This document shows positions 60,654-64,000 of a DNA stretch of 64,000 nucleotides, in pieces; positions within the stretch are counted from its first letter, which is position 1, and each line of letters opens with the position of its first letter. The DNA comes from Bacillota bacterium (GTDB lineage Bacteria > Bacillota > Bacilli > Paenibacillales > Paenibacillaceae): positions 1 to 64,000 of the forward strand of contig JAEZCJ010000034.1 of NCBI GenBank assembly GCA_023433615.1, given 5' to 3'. The translations under genes and the position numbers were made by a program. Under the pieces are notes generated by a model. It worked only from the letters and a program-made list of their open reading frames with translations. It had not been told where the DNA came from and made no database searches.

Positions 60654-61475
60654 TTAAGGGGATGGCTGCGATGCTTGCGAAGGCTGAGCTTGCGAAGGTT
60701 GAGCAGGAGCTTGCGGTGCCTGAGGCGGCACCTTAACCTTCTCGGCTTCGAAGTATGCCTCGAGCTCGGCAGCTTTACGCGGGTCGTCCATCTTCACCTT
60801 GTCCTTCAGGAAGCGCTCGACGATGAGCTCCCAAGTCGGCGTCTTCTTCTGCAGCACGAGTGAGCGGATCGCTTGCTTGACGACCTTGCGTTCTCTGGCA
60901 TTGGAATATAGATCCTTGTATTGCTGAACGCGCTCCAGATCAAGCTTGTCTGCAGTCGCACGGAATACTTCGGCCGTCATGCGGGCATCATCCAGCGCCC
61001 GGTGCGCAGTGCCTTCGGCGGTGATGCCGAGTTCCGTCAATGCCGCATCGACGCTGACATCGTTCGTCACATTCCTGAAGCGCAGATAGCCTTTGAGCAG
61101 ATCGTAGTAATTGACGGTCATCCAGAATGTATCGTCTAGCTTGTGCATTCGCGTGTCGTACACGATCCGCTTCAGATCCTCGCCGCCCCAAGTGAGCAGG
61201 AGGAAGGACTCGCTCTTATTCAGCCATTGCACGAAGAGCTGTATGATCTTGACGAATCCCTCGGCCGCATCGATATCTTCTTGCGGAATGCCGGTCTTCT
61301 TCTTGATGAAGCTGTTCAGCTTGGCATAATAGACAGGCTTGATCAGCGAGGAAAATTCGTCCACGTATTGCAGCGACGAATCGAGCCGGACAGCGCCGAT
61401 CTCGATCACTTCCATCGGGAGCTCGCTGGCGAACTTGCGACCGTTGAATTCAATATCTAACACGATGTAATCCAC
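60654..61475 (-). CDS. DEDDh-type 3'-5' exonuclease family protein
   Basis: About 273 residues. Exo I carries the DxE pair (VLDIEFN), exo II lies around the TWGGEDLKRIVYD block, and exo III has HRALDDARMTAEVF with the His and Asp of DEDDh enzymes. The C-terminus is a Pro/Gln/Ala/Ser tail built from repeated PSQ-type units. The GTG at 61475 is 6 nt after GGAGGG and gives the normal family N-terminus. It is related to KapD/sporulation inhibitor-like exonucleases. Confidence 0.85.
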   Translation of the reverse strand: MDYIVLDIEFNGRKFASELPMEVIEIGAVRLDSSLQYVDEFSSLIKPVYYAKLNSFIKKKTGIPQEDIDAAEGFVKIIQLFVQWLNKSESFLLLTWGGEDLKRIVYDTRMHKLDDTFWMTVNYYDLLKGYLRFRNVTNDVSVDAALTELGITAEGTAHRALDDARMTAEVFRATADKLDLERVQQYKDLYSNARERKVVKQAIRSLVLQKKTPTWELIVERFLKDKVKMDDPRKAAELEAYFEAEKVKVPPQAPQAPAQPSQAQPSQASQPSP

Positions 61476-61537
61476 TTGCGACCCTCCGCTTCCGACTATG
61501 CGTATGTGCTTCACCATTCTATCAGAAAACTTGCGAA

Positions 61538-61575
61538 AAGGGCACTCGCCATTCCATCCGACGGCAAGTGCCCTT
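61538..61575 (-). terminator. Terminator of the lipoprotein/regulator operon
   Basis: AAGGGCACTCGCC (61538-61550) and GGCAAGTGCCCTT (61563-61575) form a 13-bp stem with one mismatch; in the leftward direction it runs into TTTTC. Confidence 0.8.
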
Positions 61576-61613
61576 CCGTATGCTGCAAGGACTGTAGGGT
61601 CTTGATCGATGAT

Positions 61614-62621
61614 CTAAGACCGAATGTCCGCAATTCCCGTATCGTCATACTTCGGAATCGAATCCCCGTTCGATGCTTGCAGCAGACGCTCGACGATACG
61701 AGGTCCCCAGAGGATCTCGCTCTGCGAGATGACGGCCGTAATCTGCCCGTTCTGCATGGCATTCGTCAGCTCCGGCGTCAAGCCGAACGCAAGGGCATGC
61801 CGGTTCAGCCCTTTCGCCTTCCAGACGAGAATCGAAGACGAGTTCGAGATCGAATCGAGGGATACCAGCGCGTCAAAATGCGGGTGCCGATCGATCATCT
61901 GTTCCAGATCCGTCAAGGCTTGCTCTTCGCTCCCTTCATTATAACGCACATCCAGGACCTGAATGTCCGTCTCGCGGTTCAGATAGTCCAGCAGCCCTTC
62001 CATGCGCTGCCGCAAGCTGCTCATATCGGGCATGCCGCTCTCCACCAGCACCATGCCTTTGCCGCCCAGCAGCTGGGCGAGCAGCTGCCCCATGCGGGTG
62101 CCCGCCTCGCGGTTATCCGCTCCGATGTAGGCGAGCCGGCGGCTTCCGGGGGCATCGGATTCGAAGCAGATGACCGGAATTCCGGCTGCGACAGCTTTAT
62201 CGATCGAAGGCCGAAGCGCATCGGAATCGAGCGGATCGAGCGCGATGCCGTCGACGCCTTGCTTGATCATCGTCTCCATCATGCGGATCTGCTGTTCCAG
62301 GTTCGCTTCCTCCGGCGCCTTGACGATCAACTGCACGCGGTTCGGCCGCGCGGCCTCCTGCGCCTGCTCCGTGATCATCTCGTAGAACGGATGGGCGAAC
62401 GGGTAGATGATGCCGAAGGTGCGCATCGAGCCGGCAGACGTGCCTGGTTCGGCCAGCTCGGTTGCGCGTGACCCAACTGAGGATTCTGGACCCGCGGCGG
62501 GAGTCCGGCCGCTGCAGCCGGATAACGCTGCGGCCGCGGCGAAGGCGAGCATAACGATGCAGACGATCGTTAGCGCGCGCCGCATGACAGCGGGAGCGGC
62601 TTTCCGCGTATTCATGCTCAT
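61614..62621 (-). CDS. Sugar-type substrate-binding lipoprotein (Peripla_BP_4)
   Basis: A 335-residue RbsB-like lipoprotein with lipobox ALSGC (Cys36). The ligand domain has GIIYPFAHPFYEMITEQAQEAA, GVDGIALDPLDSDALRPSIDKAVAAGIPVICFESDAPGS and a typical hinge. It overlaps the upstream response-regulator stop by four bases. No permease adjoins it. It may be the sensing partner of a YesN-type two-component system, as in YtrA/XylFII-like arrangements. Confidence 0.85.
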   Translation of the reverse strand: MSMNTRKAAPAVMRRALTIVCIVMLAFAAAAALSGCSGRTPAAGPESSVGSRATELAEPGTSAGSMRTFGIIYPFAHPFYEMITEQAQEAARPNRVQLIVKAPEEANLEQQIRMMETMIKQGVDGIALDPLDSDALRPSIDKAVAAGIPVICFESDAPGSRRLAYIGADNREAGTRMGQLLAQLLGGKGMVLVESGMPDMSSLRQRMEGLLDYLNRETDIQVLDVRYNEGSEEQALTDLEQMIDRHPHFDALVSLDSISNSSSILVWKAKGLNRHALAFGLTPELTNAMQNGQITAVISQSEILWGPRIVERLLQASNGDSIPKYDDTGIADIRS

Positions 62622-64000
62622 GACGGCAGCCCCTGCTTGCGGTAATCGCGGATCGTCATCCCCGTAATTTTGCGGAACAGATGGGAGAAGTAGTGCGCAT
62701 CGTTATAGCCGACTTGATGCGCGACCTCGTAGGACTTCGCATTCGTCGAATTGAGCAGCTCCATTGCCTTGCGGATGCGCGTTGCGGTTACGTATTCGAT
62801 GAAGGTCTGTCCCGTCTCTTGACTGAACACCTTGCTGAGATGGCTGGGACTGATGCTCACATGCTGCGCGGCGTCCTGCAGCGAGAGGCTGTCGTTCGCG
62901 TAATTGGCCTGCACGTAGGCACGGACATCGGCCAGCATGTCGGCATAGCGGTCCGCCGCCCCTGAACGCCAGACCCAATACTGCTCGGTCAGCTTCATGA
63001 TGTATCGGCACGCCTCTTCCCAGGCGCGAATCGCGTCGATCGAGCGCTGCAGCCGCTGCAGCGTCTCTTCGAGGTCCTCGACGTTCTGGAAGGCGGCCTT
63101 AGCAGCCTGGCAGACCTCGATCGTAAGGTCGTTCAGCATGTAGCAGCCGTGTACGGTCGTCTGCCAGTCGAGGCCGCGCAGTCCGTCGCAGAATTGCCGC
63201 ACGAACGTCTCGGTCTGCGCGGGCGATCCGACCTTCAGGAATTCCAGGTAGCGAGACCGATCGAGCTGCGCGGCAGTATCCAGCGTGCCGCCCGTTACGT
63301 CCCACAACATGCGGCGGTTCTGCATGGCCAACCGCTGCCAATACTTATCCTCTTCGGCATCGAGATAGGAGGCGTGCAGTCCTTGCAGTCGATCCTGCAC
63401 GGAGCCTGCGCCCGCGGCAATCGACCATTCAGGCGCGTGCGATGCGGCGGTCTTCACCGTGTCCTTGAAGCGGCTCAGATCGAGCTGAAGCTGCTCCTGC
63501 GTAGCGCTCTTCAGGATCCAGACTTGCTCGGTCCGGCTCTTCGGATACATCAGATCGGTGAGCTCGCTCATGCTTGCCTGCAGGGAAGCGATCATCGCAG
63601 AGAGCGAGCCTGAGATTTCACTCGTAACCGCACCCGCAGCTGCATTCGCGGCTGCTTCTGCGCTGCCGGCAATCTCCCCGTCCCGGCTGCGAATGTCCGT
63701 CATGACGACCGCATAGTGCCGCGCGCTCAATTCGATGCCGAGCTTCGCCGCGATCCGTATCGCGTCCGCAGTCGAGACGAAGCCGCCGCACAGATCGCGC
63801 AGCAGCTTGTCGACGGACCACGCGGACTGCTCGGAGTCTCTTCGCAGCTGCTTCTCCAGCTTGGCCTTGGCTTCCCGTTCGCGGTCGATCCTGGCGCTCA
63901 TCTCGCGCAGAAGCTCCACGATATCCGAGGCGCTGACCGGCTTCAGGCAATATTCCTCGACTCCGATGCGCAGCGCGCTGCGCGCGTATTCGAATTCGTC
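62618..64000 (-). CDS. AraC-type response regulator (YesN-like), N-terminus outside window
   Basis: The frame is open to the window edge. Its first residues here, DEFEYARSALRIGVEEYCLKP, are the end of a REC domain including the conserved Lys-Pro. A long middle region (about 300 residues) follows, then two AraC HTH motifs (SLQDAAQHVSISPSHLSKVFSQ and KSYEVAHQVGYNDAHYFSHLFRK). The middle region is the kind seen in Paenibacillus sugar two-component systems. A histidine kinase would be expected just beyond the edge. Confidence 0.88.
   Translation of the reverse strand, partial: DEFEYARSALRIGVEEYCLKPVSASDIVELLREMSARIDREREAKAKLEKQLRRDSEQSAWSVDKLLRDLCGGFVSTADAIRIAAKLGIELSARHYAVVMTDIRSRDGEIAGSAEAAANAAAGAVTSEISGSLSAMIASLQASMSELTDLMYPKSRTEQVWILKSATQEQLQLDLSRFKDTVKTAASHAPEWSIAAGAGSVQDRLQGLHASYLDAEEDKYWQRLAMQNRRMLWDVTGGTLDTAAQLDRSRYLEFLKVGSPAQTETFVRQFCDGLRGLDWQTTVHGCYMLNDLTIEVCQAAKAAFQNVEDLEETLQRLQRSIDAIRAWEEACRYIMKLTEQYWVWRSGAADRYADMLADVRAYVQANYANDSLSLQDAAQHVSISPSHLSKVFSQETGQTFIEYVTATRIRKAMELLNSTNAKSYEVAHQVGYNDAHYFSHLFRKITGMTIRDYRKQGLPS

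Noticed and set aside
1..64000. CRISPR array, prophage, integrase or insertion sequence
   Set aside because: No spaced direct-repeat array, transposase, integrase or terminal inverted repeats with target duplication were seen.

Overview
The window looks like a chromosomal segment from a spore-forming Bacillota, most likely Paenibacillus or a close relative (inferred). Support: moderately high GC by eye, AGGAGG-type ribosome binding sites with many GTG/TTG starts, lipoproteins with Gram-positive lipoboxes, a GerA-type germinant receptor operon, two YheC/YheD coat-associated ATP-grasp proteins, a YesN-type AraC response regulator, and an ABC-F gene behind a long attenuator-like leader. No rRNA, tRNA, insertion sequence, integrase or CRISPR array was seen.

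Bases 1-43149 form one large catabolic island. It holds two type-B carboxylesterases, a CocE/NonD hydrolase, and an oligopeptide-type ABC importer (two permeases, a fused double ATPase, three binding lipoproteins). It also holds an acyl-CoA ligase, a 3-hydroxyacyl-CoA dehydrogenase/enoyl-CoA hydratase fusion, a thiolase, an acyl-CoA thioesterase, a CoA transferase, a two-subunit 2-hydroxyacyl-CoA dehydratase and an MmgE/PrpD protein. The ring-cleavage part comprises a flavin monooxygenase, a P450, two gentisate 1,2-dioxygenase-like cupins, two fumarylacetoacetate-hydrolase-fold proteins, a DinB-fold protein and a malic enzyme. The most economical reading (inference) is uptake of an ester- or amide-linked aromatic compound, release and CoA activation, beta-oxidation-type side-chain shortening, hydroxylation to gentisate, ring cleavage to maleylpyruvate, isomerisation to fumarylpyruvate, and hydrolysis to fumarate and pyruvate. 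Three CapA-family proteins lie inside these catabolic operons.

A PucR/CdaR-type regulator with GAF-like domains (31474-33699) sits in the middle. Four promoters in the island, including its own, carry the same 18-bp element (consensus WTTTCMTMYATKRTGYAT, one half-match allowed per site) with exactly 24 bp between element and -10 hexamer. These promoters drive the regulator, the 33999-43149 operon, the CapA/CoA-ligase operon and the dehydrogenase/hydratase gene. A separate strong promoter before the CocE-like hydrolase carries two cre-like sites.

Bases 43150-49033 hold an Lsa/Vga/VmlR-type ABC-F gene with an attenuator-like leader, followed 19 bp later by a germination receptor operon in the order A-C-small-B. 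Bases 49030-64000 are ordinary accessory and sporulation genes: two YheC/D proteins, a netrin-like secreted protein, a methyltransferase, a stalk-domain protein, an SDR, a GNAT, two Mor-like HTH paralogues, a DUF1854-associated ABC exporter behind a structured leader, a DEDDh exonuclease, and a substrate-binding lipoprotein overlapping an AraC response regulator cut by the window edge.
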